Assembly (NCBI GenBank): GCA_033851545.1
Contig: JAWWOO010000066.1
Coordinates: 1 to 64,000, forward strand
DNA from: JAWWOL01 sp033851545
Lineage (GTDB): Bacteria; Actinomycetota; Actinomycetes; JAWWOL01
Length of the DNA: 64,000 nucleotides
Direction of reading: 5' to 3'
In this document: piece by piece, positions 1 to 7,783 of the stretch
How positions within the stretch are numbered: the stretch's first letter is position 1
Layout: every line of letters starts with the position of its first letter
The notes under the pieces: generated by a model
Told to the model about the DNA's origin: nothing
Database searches by the model: none
The model's input: only the letters and a program-made list of their open reading frames with translations
Program-made: the position numbers and the translations under genes

Positions 1-27
1 CCATGGGCCCCCCCGGTGCGGGGGGGG

Positions 28-52
28 GGGGCGGCGCCCGGCCCCCCGCCCC
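28..52 (-). terminator. possible GC-rich hairpin after exported-protein gene
   Basis: A 7-bp inverted repeat (GGGGCGG at 28-34, CCGCCCC at 46-52) with an 11-nt loop lies just beyond the stop of the minus-strand exported-protein gene. An alternative stem pairs the C run at 8-14 with the G run at 20-26. There is no T tract. The run of 12 Gs at 20-31 is also an assembly-risk site. Confidence 0.3.
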
Positions 53-64
53 ACGGGTCCGGGG

Positions 65-472
65 TTACTCGCTGCCGTTGAACTGGTGATCGACGTTCCC
101 GGGTCCGTCCGCGTGACCTCCAGGGCCGTCCGTCTCCGTGCTGGGCGCCTCGGGCGACTCGGCTCCGGCCTTCTCCGTGGTGGAGGTGGCCGTGTCGGGA
201 GTGGTCTGGTCACCCTGCTGCAGCGTGTCGCCGTCGACCCCGGTGCTTGGCGCCTCGGGAGCAGGGGCAGTGGCTGCCGGAACCGCTGCGACCTTTGACA
301 CCGCGGGCTGACTGATGACGCCGGTCACGGAGGCATGCGTAACGGTTGGGGCCTTGACGGTGGGTGCCTGAGCGTGTCCGCTGGAGGCGTAGGCTGCGCC
401 GGTCCCCAACGCTGTGGCGGCCAGGGTGGACCCGGCGGCCAGGGCGATGGTACGGCTCTTGAACTTCCTCAT
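65..472 (-). CDS. small exported Ala/Pro/Thr-rich protein, unknown function
   Basis: This is a 135-residue protein with a clear Sec signal peptide: basic MRKFKSR start, hydrophobic core to about residue 26, and a likely cleavage after AAYA near residue 29. The mature part is low-complexity, rich in Ala, Pro, Thr and acidic residues. It carries two copies of a short EAPST-x2-DG unit, near residues 72 and 108. It has no cysteines, no membrane anchor and no recognisable domain, so it is probably secreted or cell-wall associated. GAAAGG lies a short distance upstream of the ATG. The gene is divergent from a two-component system and shares a 156-bp control region with phased direct repeats, so it may be a target of that system. 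The function is unknown. Confidence 0.75.
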   Translation of the reverse strand: MRKFKSRTIALAAGSTLAATALGTGAAYASSGHAQAPTVKAPTVTHASVTGVISQPAVSKVAAVPAATAPAPEAPSTGVDGDTLQQGDQTTPDTATSTTEKAGAESPEAPSTETDGPGGHADGPGNVDHQFNGSE

Positions 473-544
473 GTGTCGAGCCTTTCTGTTTCGCTGATTC
501 CGGCGGAGGGGCTCCGCGGGACCTGTTCAGGTTGCGACGGGCCG

Positions 545-571
545 GCTGAACCCCCGCTGAGGCTTGCTGAG
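545..571. promoter_or_regulatory. phased GCTGA direct repeats, candidate response-regulator site
   Basis: GCTGAA at 545, GCTGAG at 556 and GCTGAG at 566 are direct repeats spaced 11 and 10 bp, about one helical turn. A related GCTCAG follows at 577. OmpR/PhoB-family regulators characteristically bind such phased direct repeats. The position between the exported-protein gene and the response regulator would suit control of either promoter. Assignment to this regulator is inference. Confidence 0.4.
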
Positions 572-628
572 AGAGTGCTCAGGCTCATCTCCCTACGCTG
601 GGACGTTGGTCCGCCTGGGAGGAGAGCC

Positions 629-1309
629 GTGGCACGGGTGCTCGTCGTGGAAGATGAGGCAACCATCGCCGACGCGATCGCCCGTGGGCTCGGGGCCGAA
701 GGATTCGCGGTGGATCTCGCCGGCGATGGTGAAATGGGCCTGTGGAAGGCGACCAGCCAGCCGTACGACGTGGTGCTGCTGGACGTCATGCTTCCGGTGT
801 TGTCCGGTTACGAAGTGCTGAAGGGGATGCGCGCCGCTGCGGTGTGGACCCCCGTGTTGATGGTCACGGCGAAGGACGGCGAGTACGACATCGCCGATGC
901 CTTGGACATCGGTGCCGACGACTACCTCACCAAGCCGTTCAGCTTCGTAGTTCTCGTGGCGCGGGTCCGCGCCCTGTACCGCCGCGGTGGCCGGGAACGG
1001 CCGGCGGTGCTCACCGCCGGTGATCTCGTCCTCGACCCGGCCCGGCGGCGCTGCGAGCGGGCCGGTGTGGAGGTGCGTCTCACGGCCCGGGAGTTCTCGG
1101 TCCTGGAGGCACTCATGCGACGAGTCGGCGAGGTGGTGTCGAAGACCGAGCTACTCCAGCAGGTGTGGGACGAGCACTTCGACGGTGATCCCAATGTGGT
1201 AGAGGTCTACGTCGGCTACCTCCGTCGCAAGCTCGACGCGCCCTTCGGCCGGCACACGATCAGCACGGTTCGCGGCGCCGGCTATCGGCTCAACAGCGAC
1301 GGCGGCTAG
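629..1309 (+). CDS. OmpR/PhoB-family two-component response regulator
   Basis: This is a 226-residue cytoplasmic DNA-binding response regulator. The receiver domain (about 1-115) has the acidic pair E8-D9, phospho-acceptor D52 in VVLLDVMLP, the Thr of LMVTAKD and the Lys of YLTKPF. The winged-helix output domain (about 130-222) carries the family signatures LTAREFSVLEAL and RGAGYRL. I chose the GTG at 629 because GGGAGGAG lies just upstream and the receiver domain begins at once; the frame stays open further upstream, but that part codes nothing domain-like. The sensor kinase starts 3 bp after the stop, so the pair is co-transcribed. The stimulus is unknown; phased GCTGA repeats upstream are candidate binding sites. 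Confidence 0.93.
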   Translation: MARVLVVEDEATIADAIARGLGAEGFAVDLAGDGEMGLWKATSQPYDVVLLDVMLPVLSGYEVLKGMRAAAVWTPVLMVTAKDGEYDIADALDIGADDYLTKPFSFVVLVARVRALYRRGGRERPAVLTAGDLVLDPARRRCERAGVEVRLTAREFSVLEALMRRVGEVVSKTELLQQVWDEHFDGDPNVVEVYVGYLRRKLDAPFGRHTISTVRGAGYRLNSDGG

Positions 1310-1312
1310 CCC

Positions 1313-2680
1313 ATGACCAGGGGATGGCCGTCGTGGTCGCTGCGAGCTCGCCTGACCGTCGCCGCGACGGTGACGATCGCCGTTGTGCTGGTCCTGGCGA
1401 GTCTCCTGCTGTTGTGGCGGGTGCACGCCAGTCTCCTCGCGAGTGTTGACGACACTGCACGACGCGAGTCGTTGGCCGTAGCCGACCAGGTCAACGGCGC
1501 CACGCATCCGAAGCTGGCCCTCCCGGTGGGACAGTCGGAGGCGGTCCAGGTTCTCGACGGCACCGGTCACGTGGTGGCCTCCTCCGCCTCCATCGAGGGA
1601 GAGCCGGCGATGTTCTCCTTCTCACCCGACCCGGGCCGGCTGAACCCGCAGCTTCGCACCGTCGGTGCGACCCCCCTCGGTGACGGCCCGTCCCGAGTGG
1701 CGATCGTGGCGACAAGCCGCACTCCCCGTTACCAGGTCTTCGTGGTCATCCCGCTGAACCAGGTCTCCACAAGCACCGCCAAGTTGGTCGCGGCACTGAG
1801 TGCTGGAGTGCCGGCCCTGCTGGCACTGCTCGCCGGTGCCACGTGGTTGTTGACCGGGAGAGCACTGCGACCGGTGGAGCGGCTGCGGCGGCAAGCCGCA
1901 GATATCACCGTGACGGACCTGCAGCGGCGGGTCGACGTACCCTCCGGCGGCGGAGAGCTCGGCCGTCTGGCCGACACCCTCAATGACCTGCTTGACCGCT
2001 TGGACACCTCGTTGGGCCGGCAGCGGCGGTTTGTCGCTGATGCCGCCCACGAGCTGCGGAGTCCGGTCGCGGCCATCCGTGCTCAGCTCGAGGTCAACGA
2101 CCGGGTGAACCACGTGGGGAAGCCGGCAGCGGTGACCGCCGAGAGCGTCCGGCTGTCCCAGCTCGTCGAGGACCTGCTCGCCCTCGCGCAGCTGGATGCC
2201 AGCCCACAACCCCGGGCGGAACCCGTCGACCTCGACGACCTCGCGTTCGCCGAGGTCGCCCTGCTGCGGCACCGGACCACGATCGCAGTCGACACGCGGT
2301 CGGTGCGCCCGGCCCAGGTCATCGGCGACCCGGGCCTGTTGAGCCGGGCACTGCGTAACCTGCTGGACAACGCCGCCCGGTACGCGGCGAGCCAGATCAG
2401 CGTCATGGTCGGGGTCGTCGGCGACCACGCCGAGATCGTCGTGGCCGACGACGGCCCGGGCATCCCCGCCGCTGACCGGCTGCGGGTGCTGGAGAGGTTC
2501 ACCCGTCTCGACACGGCCAGAGCCCGCGACAGCGGCGGAGTCGGACTCGGACTGGCCATCGTCAACGATGTCGTGACCGTCCACCGTGGCCGTATCGCGA
2601 TCAGTGACAACCATCCCGGTGCTCGCGTGACGATGACGTTTCCACTGCCAGCCGTCACCGAACGGGCACGCGGAGGATGA
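1313..2680 (+). CDS. membrane sensor histidine kinase
   Basis: This is a 455-residue orthodox sensor kinase. A first transmembrane helix lies at about 12-36, an extracytoplasmic sensor segment at about 37-155, and a second helix at about 160-183, followed by a HAMP-like linker (LTGRALRPVERLRR). The dimerisation domain has the phospho-accepting His246 in DAAHELRSPVAAIR. The catalytic ATPase domain has the N box RNLLDNAARYA and the G boxes DDGPGIP and GVGLGLAIV. It would phosphorylate the regulator encoded 3 bp upstream. Its last 26 bp overlap the 3' end of the convergent thiolase gene. The sensor segment has no recognised ligand domain. Confidence 0.93.
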   Translation: MTRGWPSWSLRARLTVAATVTIAVVLVLASLLLLWRVHASLLASVDDTARRESLAVADQVNGATHPKLALPVGQSEAVQVLDGTGHVVASSASIEGEPAMFSFSPDPGRLNPQLRTVGATPLGDGPSRVAIVATSRTPRYQVFVVIPLNQVSTSTAKLVAALSAGVPALLALLAGATWLLTGRALRPVERLRRQAADITVTDLQRRVDVPSGGGELGRLADTLNDLLDRLDTSLGRQRRFVADAAHELRSPVAAIRAQLEVNDRVNHVGKPAAVTAESVRLSQLVEDLLALAQLDASPQPRAEPVDLDDLAFAEVALLRHRTTIAVDTRSVRPAQVIGDPGLLSRALRNLLDNAARYAASQISVMVGVVGDHAEIVVADDGPGIPAADRLRVLERFTRLDTARARDSGGVGLGLAIVNDVVTVHRGRIAISDNHPGARVTMTFPLPAVTERARGG

Positions 2681-3848
2681 GGGCGTCGCCTTGGCCGCCA
2701 CCACCGCACAGCCCGGCCGCGCCGATACCGCCGCCGCGGCGGCCCAGCTCGAGCGCGAGGTGCAGGACGAGTCGGGCCCCGGACATGCCGATCGGGTGCC
2801 CGAGGGCGATGGCACCACCGTTGACGTTGACCCGCTCGTCGTCGAGGCCGAGGTCATGCATCGACTGCAGTGCCACAGCGGCGAAGGCCTCGTTGATCTC
2901 GATCAGCATCAGGTCGGAGAGCGAGAGCCCCTCCCGTTGAAGAGCCCGGGTGATGGCCCGTGAGGGCTGGGACAGCAGGGAGTTGTCCGGTCCGGCAACG
3001 ACGCCGTGCGCGCCGATCTCGGCCAGCACCGGCAGGCCGCGCTCGGCCGCGGTCGTGGCCGAGGTGACGACCACTGCACAGGCCCCGTCGGAGATCTGCG
3101 ACGACGAACCGGCGGTGATGGTCCCGTCGGCGCCGAACGCCGGCCTCAATCCGGCCAGTCCCTCGGCCGTCGTGTCGGGACGGATGCCCTCGTCGGCGCT
3201 CACCAGGGTCGGCTCGCCGCGCCGCTGCCGGATCGGCACCGCGACGAGCTCCTCGTCGAAGATGCCGTTCGCCCGCGCCTTCGCCGCCCGCTGGTGTGAC
3301 TGCGCCGAGAAGGCGTCCTGGTCCGTACGGGAGATCTGGGTGCCCACGTGCCGCTCGGTGGCAGCACCCATCGCGATGTGGTCGAAGGGGTCGGTCAGGC
3401 CGTCGTACGCCGTCGAGTCCAGCAGCTCGACCGAGCCGTACTTGTAGCCCTGCCGCGACTTCGGCAGCAGGTGTGGCGCGTTGGTCATCGACTCCATGCC
3501 GCCGGCGACGACGATGTCGAACTCCCCGGCCCGGATCAGCTGGTCGGCCAACGCGATGGCATCCAGGCCGGACAGGCACACCTTGTTGATCGTCAGCGCC
3601 GGCACACTCATCGGGATCCCGGCAGCGACCGCGGCCTGCCTCGCCGGGATCTGCCCGGCGCCGGCCTGCAGCACCTGGCCCATGATCACGTAGTCGACGT
3701 CGGTGCCGTCGATGCCGGCCCGTTCCAGCGCCGCCCGGATGGCGATGCCGCCGAGGTCGACGCTCGACAGCGTGGACAGGCCGCCGAGCAGCTTGCCGAT
3801 GGGCGTGCGTGCTCCGCCGACGATCACCGATCCGCTGCCCAGTGCCAT
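2655..3848 (-). CDS. acetyl-CoA C-acetyltransferase (thiolase)
   Basis: This is a 397-residue thiolase of normal length. The nucleophile Cys91 is in NKVCLSG, followed by the family motifs GGMESMTNAPHLLP, NEAFAAVA, GGAIALGHPIGMSGAR and the C-terminal active-site CGGGGQGDALI. It catalyses thiolytic cleavage or condensation of acetoacetyl-CoA or another 3-ketoacyl-CoA. It is the last gene of a minus-strand operon, 3 bp after the CoA-transferase B subunit. The operon therefore reads as acetoacetate activation followed by cleavage to two acetyl-CoA. A 3-oxoadipyl-CoA thiolase role cannot be excluded from sequence alone. Its 3' end overlaps the histidine kinase gene by 26 bp. Confidence 0.92.
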   Translation of the reverse strand: MALGSGSVIVGGARTPIGKLLGGLSTLSSVDLGGIAIRAALERAGIDGTDVDYVIMGQVLQAGAGQIPARQAAVAAGIPMSVPALTINKVCLSGLDAIALADQLIRAGEFDIVVAGGMESMTNAPHLLPKSRQGYKYGSVELLDSTAYDGLTDPFDHIAMGAATERHVGTQISRTDQDAFSAQSHQRAAKARANGIFDEELVAVPIRQRRGEPTLVSADEGIRPDTTAEGLAGLRPAFGADGTITAGSSSQISDGACAVVVTSATTAAERGLPVLAEIGAHGVVAGPDNSLLSQPSRAITRALQREGLSLSDLMLIEINEAFAAVALQSMHDLGLDDERVNVNGGAIALGHPIGMSGARLVLHLALELGRRGGGIGAAGLCGGGGQGDALILRVPVR

Positions 3849-3851
3849 GTC

Positions 3852-4493
3852 TCAGCCCTCCATCGCGACGGTCAGGGTGGTGCCGGTGGCGGCGATGACC
3901 TCGTCGACCGTCACCCCGGGTGCGGTCTCCCGCAGCAACAAGCCGTCCGGCGTGACATCCAGCACGGCCAGGTCGGTGATGATTCGGTCGACGCATCCCT
4001 TGCCGGTCAACGGAAGTGTGCACTCATCGAGGATCTTCGGCTCACCGTCCCGGGAACGGTGCTCCATCATCGCGATGACTCGCTTGGCCCCGTGGACCAG
4101 GTCCATCGCGCCGCCCATGCCCTTGACCATCTTGCCGGGGATCATCCAGTTGGCCAGGTCGCCGCGGCCACTGACCTGCATCGCGCCGAGGACCGCAACG
4201 TCGATGTGGCCACCGCGGATCATCCCGAACGAGGCCGCCGAGTCGAAGAAGCTCGATCCGGCAAGCACTGTCACGGTCTCCTTGCCGGCGTTGATGAGAT
4301 CGGCGTCGACGTCCTCCTCGTACGGGTAGGGGCCGGTGCCGAGGATGCCGTTCTCGCTCTGCAGCACCACCGTTACCCCCGGCGGCAGGAAGTTCGACAC
4401 CAGCGTCGGCATGCCGATGCCGAGGTTGACGTACTGGCCGTCGCGCAGCTCCAGAGCCACCCGCGCCGCGAGGTCGTCCCTGGAGAACGTCAT
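3852..4493 (-). CDS. scoB: 3-oxoacid CoA-transferase subunit B
   Basis: This 213-residue protein is the small subunit of a class I CoA-transferase. The catalytic glutamate lies in the SENGILG motif near residue 47, which forms the glutamyl-CoA thioester. The N-terminal VNLGIGMPTLV and the KGMGGAMDLV segment are further family signatures. With subunit A it moves CoA from succinyl-CoA (or another donor) to a 3-oxoacid, most likely acetoacetate. Its ATG overlaps the TGA of the A subunit (ATGA), which fits stoichiometric expression. A 3-oxoadipate CoA-transferase is the main alternative, but no protocatechuate genes lie nearby. Confidence 0.92.
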   Translation of the reverse strand: MTFSRDDLAARVALELRDGQYVNLGIGMPTLVSNFLPPGVTVVLQSENGILGTGPYPYEEDVDADLINAGKETVTVLAGSSFFDSAASFGMIRGGHIDVAVLGAMQVSGRGDLANWMIPGKMVKGMGGAMDLVHGAKRVIAMMEHRSRDGEPKILDECTLPLTGKGCVDRIITDLAVLDVTPDGLLLRETAPGVTVDEVIAATGTTLTVAMEG

Positions 4494-5245
4494 GAGGCAC
4501 GCGCCGTGACGGTGCGCCGCTCGATGTTCTTGACCGCATCGGGGGTGTGCACGACCCGCTGCACGAAGATCCCGGGGGTGTCGATCTCGTCGGGGTCGAG
4601 CTCACCCGGCTCGACCAGGACCTCGACCTCCGCGATCGTGATCCGGCCGGCCGTCGCGCACAGCGGGTTGAAGTTCCGCGCCGTCTTGCGATAGACCAGA
4701 TTGCCGTGCCGGTCGCCCTTCCAGGCGTGGACGAGCGCGAAGTCGGTGACGATCCCGTGCTCGAGCACGTACCACACTCCCTCGAACTCGCGGACCTCTT
4801 TCGGCTCGCTCAGCAGCGCCACTGACCCGTCGGCGGCATAGCGGCGCGGCAGCCCGCCCTCGGCCACCTGGGTTCCGATGCCGGCAGGGGTGTAGAACGC
4901 CGGAATGCCAGCCCCACCGGCACGGAGCCGCTCCGCGAGCGTCCCCTGGGGCGTGAACTCGACCTCGAGCTCGCCGCTCAGGTAGAGACGCGCGTACTCC
5001 TTGTTCTCCCCGACGTAGGAGCCGGTGTGCCGGCGGATCCGGCCGGCCTCCAGCAGCACGCCGAGCCCGATCCCGTCGACACCGCAGTTGTTGCTCACTG
5101 TCTCGAGGTCGGTTGCACCTTGTGCCAGCAACGCGTCGATCAGCACGGTGGGGATGCCGCAGAGCCCGAATCCCCCGAGGGCGATGGAGGCGCCGTCCGC
5201 GATGTCCGCGAGCGCCGCCTCGGCCGAGCCGATCACCTTGTCCAT
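4490..5245 (-). CDS. scoA: 3-oxoacid CoA-transferase subunit A
   Basis: This 251-residue protein is the large subunit of the class I CoA-transferase. It has the N-terminal signature GGFGLCGIP and the typical SNNCGVDGIGLG, GENKEYARLYLSGELEVEFTP-like and RKTARNFNP segments (the first and last seen exactly). It is the first gene of the operon with subunit B and thiolase. Together they convert acetoacetate to acetoacetyl-CoA and then acetyl-CoA. The gene is divergent from the methylcitrate operon over a gap of about 80-125 bp, so both operons may be controlled from the same region. Confidence 0.92.
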   Translation of the reverse strand: MDKVIGSAEAALADIADGASIALGGFGLCGIPTVLIDALLAQGATDLETVSNNCGVDGIGLGVLLEAGRIRRHTGSYVGENKEYARLYLSGELEVEFTPQGTLAERLRAGGAGIPAFYTPAGIGTQVAEGGLPRRYAADGSVALLSEPKEVREFEGVWYVLEHGIVTDFALVHAWKGDRHGNLVYRKTARNFNPLCATAGRITIAEVEVLVEPGELDPDEIDTPGIFVQRVVHTPDAVKNIERRTVTARAS

Positions 5246-5326
5246 GGGCCCTCCGTACGGTCACCGTTGACTTCTCCATTCTGGCACCCCGGCGGCGCCG
5301 GGGAATACTGAGGACGAAGGGGTGAC

Positions 5327-5374
5327 ATGCTGGTCGTCCCGCGCTTGACCGAGCTGGAGGTACGGCCGCTGTGA
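5327..5374 (+). CDS. possible 15-codon leader ORF coupled to prpD
   Basis: A short frame (MLVVPRLTELEVRPL) starts at an ATG preceded at good spacing by AAGGGG. Its TGA overlaps the GTG of prpD (GTGA). The peptide has no recognisable attenuator feature such as a run of one amino acid. A perfect 7-bp hairpin (CCCCGGC/GCCGGGG) lies just upstream near 5287-5303. Translation is plausible from the ribosome site, but the function is unknown, and a chance frame is possible. Confidence 0.35.
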   Translation: MLVVPRLTELEVRPL

Positions 5375-6870
5375 TCGAGCACGTCGTCGAGGTTCAGCCG
5401 GCGGGGCAGCGGCTGGCGACCGAGGACCAGCTGGCCTGGCGGCTGGCGGCGGTGGCGACCGACCCGGTCGAGGTCGACGACGACGTCGCCGAGATGATCG
5501 TGAACCGGGTCATCGACAACGCCGGAGTGGCCGTCGCCTCCGTACGGCGGACACCGGTGGTGAACGCGCGCGCGCAGGCGCTGCGGCATCCGGCCGTGCC
5601 CGGTGCAAGCGTGTTCGGGGCTGTTGGTCGGTTCTCGGCGGAGTGGGCGGCGTGGGCCAACGCGGTGGCGGTGCGCGAGCTGGACTTCCACGACACGTTC
5701 CTCGCGGCGGAATACTCCCATCCCGGTGACAACATCCCGCCGATCCTCGCGGTCGCCCAGCACCGCGGTGTCTCGGGGGCGGACGTCGTCCGGGGTCTCG
5801 CCGCCGCGTACGAGGTGCAGATCGACCTCGCGACCGGGATCTCCCTGCACGCGCACAAGATCGACCACGTCGCGCACCTCGGGCCCTCGGTGGCCGCCGG
5901 CATCGGTGCGATGCTGCGGCTGCCCACCGAAACCGTCTACCAGGCGATCCAGCAGGCGCTGCACACGACGACCGCCACCCGGCAATCGCGCAAGGGTGAG
6001 ATCTCCAGCTGGAAGGCCTACGCGCCCGCCTTTGCCGGCAAGGTGGCGATCGAAGCCGTCGACCGGGCCATGCGCGGCGAGACCTCTCCGTCGCCGATCT
6101 ACGAGGGCACGGACGGCGTCGTCGCCCAACTGCTCGACGGACCGGCGGCGCACTACACGGTGCCATTGCCCGACAAGGGCGAGTCCAAGCGGGCGATCCT
6201 GGCGTCGTACACCAAGGAGTACTCCGCGGAGTACCAGAGCCAGGCGCTCATCGACCTGGCGCTGCGGCTGCGCGGCAAGGTCGGCAACCTCGCCGACGTG
6301 CGTTCGATCGAGATCCACACCAGCCATCACACGCACTTCGTGATCGGTACGGGCGCTCAGGACCCGCAGAAGATGGACCCGCTGGCGAGCCGCGAGACGC
6401 TGGACCACTCGCTGATGTACATCTTCGCCGTCGCGCTCGAGGACGGTGCGTGGCACCACGAGGCGTCCTACTCCCGGGAGCGGGCGACCCGGGCGAGCAC
6501 CGTGGCGCTGTGGCACAAAGTCAGCACCTGCGAGGATCCGGAGTGGACCCGTCGCTACCACCTGACCGATCCACGGGAGAGGGCGTTCGGCGGGCGGGTC
6601 GTCATCACCCTCGACGACGGCACCGTCATCGAGGACTCGCTGGCCGTTGCCGACGCCCATCCGATGGGAGCACGTCCGTTCGGGCGTGAACAATACGTCG
6701 ACAAGTTCCGGACGCTCGCACTGGGCATCGTCAGCGAGGCCGATCAGCGGCGTTTTCTCTCGGCTGCGCAAGGACTTTCCCGGCTCGGTACGGCGGAGCT
6801 CGCCAGCCTGTTCCCCGCTGTCGCACCGGACCAGCTGCTGGGGCTGCACCCGAAGGAAGGCCTGTTGTGA
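5371..6870 (+). CDS. prpD: 2-methylcitrate dehydratase, MmgE/PrpD family
   Basis: This is a 499-residue protein with typical PrpD length and composition. In the methylcitrate cycle it dehydrates 2-methylcitrate to 2-methyl-cis-aconitate without an iron-sulfur cluster. Family features include the N-terminal segment VNRVIDNAGVAVAS, the ELDFHDTFLAAEYSHPGDN stretch near residues 108-126, and the KGEISSWKAYAPAFAGK region. The GTG start overlaps a 15-codon upstream frame, and GGAGG lies about 10 bp upstream. The stop overlaps the GTG of prpB. Its place directly before prpB and prpC makes the assignment firm. Confidence 0.93.
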   Translation: MIEHVVEVQPAGQRLATEDQLAWRLAAVATDPVEVDDDVAEMIVNRVIDNAGVAVASVRRTPVVNARAQALRHPAVPGASVFGAVGRFSAEWAAWANAVAVRELDFHDTFLAAEYSHPGDNIPPILAVAQHRGVSGADVVRGLAAAYEVQIDLATGISLHAHKIDHVAHLGPSVAAGIGAMLRLPTETVYQAIQQALHTTTATRQSRKGEISSWKAYAPAFAGKVAIEAVDRAMRGETSPSPIYEGTDGVVAQLLDGPAAHYTVPLPDKGESKRAILASYTKEYSAEYQSQALIDLALRLRGKVGNLADVRSIEIHTSHHTHFVIGTGAQDPQKMDPLASRETLDHSLMYIFAVALEDGAWHHEASYSRERATRASTVALWHKVSTCEDPEWTRRYHLTDPRERAFGGRVVITLDDGTVIEDSLAVADAHPMGARPFGREQYVDKFRTLALGIVSEADQRRFLSAAQGLSRLGTAELASLFPAVAPDQLLGLHPKEGLL

Positions 6871-7763
6871 GACCCGGTCTGCAGGTTTCGCCGGCGCAGC
6901 GCCGAGCCAACTTCCGGGAGATGTTGGGCAGCGGTCGTCTGCTGCGGTTCCCCGGCGCGATCAGCCCGCTCACCGCCGTGCTCGTCGAGGAGCTCGGCTT
7001 CGACGGCTGCTACGTCTCCGGCGCAGCCCTGTCGGCCGACCTCGCGCTGCCGGACATCGGGTTGACGACGCTGAGCGAGGTCGCCGACCGCGGTGAGCAG
7101 ATTGCCGGCGCCACCGACCTGCCGACCTTCATCGACGCGGACACCGGCTTCGGCGAGCCGATGAACGTCGCCCGTACGATCCAGACGCTGGAGGACCGGG
7201 GGCTCGCCGGCTGCCACATCGAGGATCAGGTCAATCCCAAGCGCTGCGGTCACCTGGACGGCAAGACGGTGGTGCCGCCCGAGGAGATGATCCGGCGCAT
7301 CCGGGCGGCCGCGTCCGCCCGCCGCGACCCCAACTTCGTCATCTGCGCCCGCACCGATGCCCGCGCCATCGAGGGCCTCGACGCCGCGATCGAGCGGGCG
7401 CGCGCCTACGTCGCCGCCGGTGCCGACATGGTCTTCCCCGAGGCGCTCGCAGACGAGGCGGAGTACGAGGCATTTCGAGCAGCGGTCGACGTACCGTTGC
7501 TGGCCAACATGACCGAGTTCGGGAAGTCCAAGCTGCTGTCAGCGACGACGCTGGAGTCGCTGGGCGTCAACGTGGTCATCTATCCGGTTACCCTCCTGCG
7601 CCTGGCCATGCAGGCGATCGAGGACGGTCTGCGGACGATCCTGGCCGAGGGCAGCCAGGAGTCGATCGTGCCGAAGATGCAGACCCGCAAACGGTTGTAC
7701 GAGCTGCTCCACTACGACGACTACTCGGCCTTCGACTCCGACATCGTCAACTTCCGTCTCTAG
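6867..7763 (+). CDS. prpB: methylisocitrate lyase
   Basis: This is a 298-residue member of the isocitrate-lyase/PEP-mutase superfamily, of normal PrpB length. It cleaves 2-methylisocitrate to pyruvate and succinate. The catalytic cysteine is Cys127 in PKRCGH; metal- and substrate-binding segments ADTGFGE and HIEDQ are present, as is CARTDAR. It starts with a GTG overlapping the prpD stop, so it is translationally coupled. It is much shorter than the true isocitrate lyase also found in this window. Confidence 0.94.
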   Translation: MRPGLQVSPAQRRANFREMLGSGRLLRFPGAISPLTAVLVEELGFDGCYVSGAALSADLALPDIGLTTLSEVADRGEQIAGATDLPTFIDADTGFGEPMNVARTIQTLEDRGLAGCHIEDQVNPKRCGHLDGKTVVPPEEMIRRIRAAASARRDPNFVICARTDARAIEGLDAAIERARAYVAAGADMVFPEALADEAEYEAFRAAVDVPLLANMTEFGKSKLLSATTLESLGVNVVIYPVTLLRLAMQAIEDGLRTILAEGSQESIVPKMQTRKRLYELLHYDDYSAFDSDIVNFRL

Positions 7764-7783
7764 CAGCACGGGGAAGGACTGTC

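Noticed and set aside
5233..6849. 538-codon open frame antisense to prpD
   Set aside because: A shadow frame: low-complexity Arg/Val/Asp-rich translation, no ribosome site, fully covered by a recognised PrpD.
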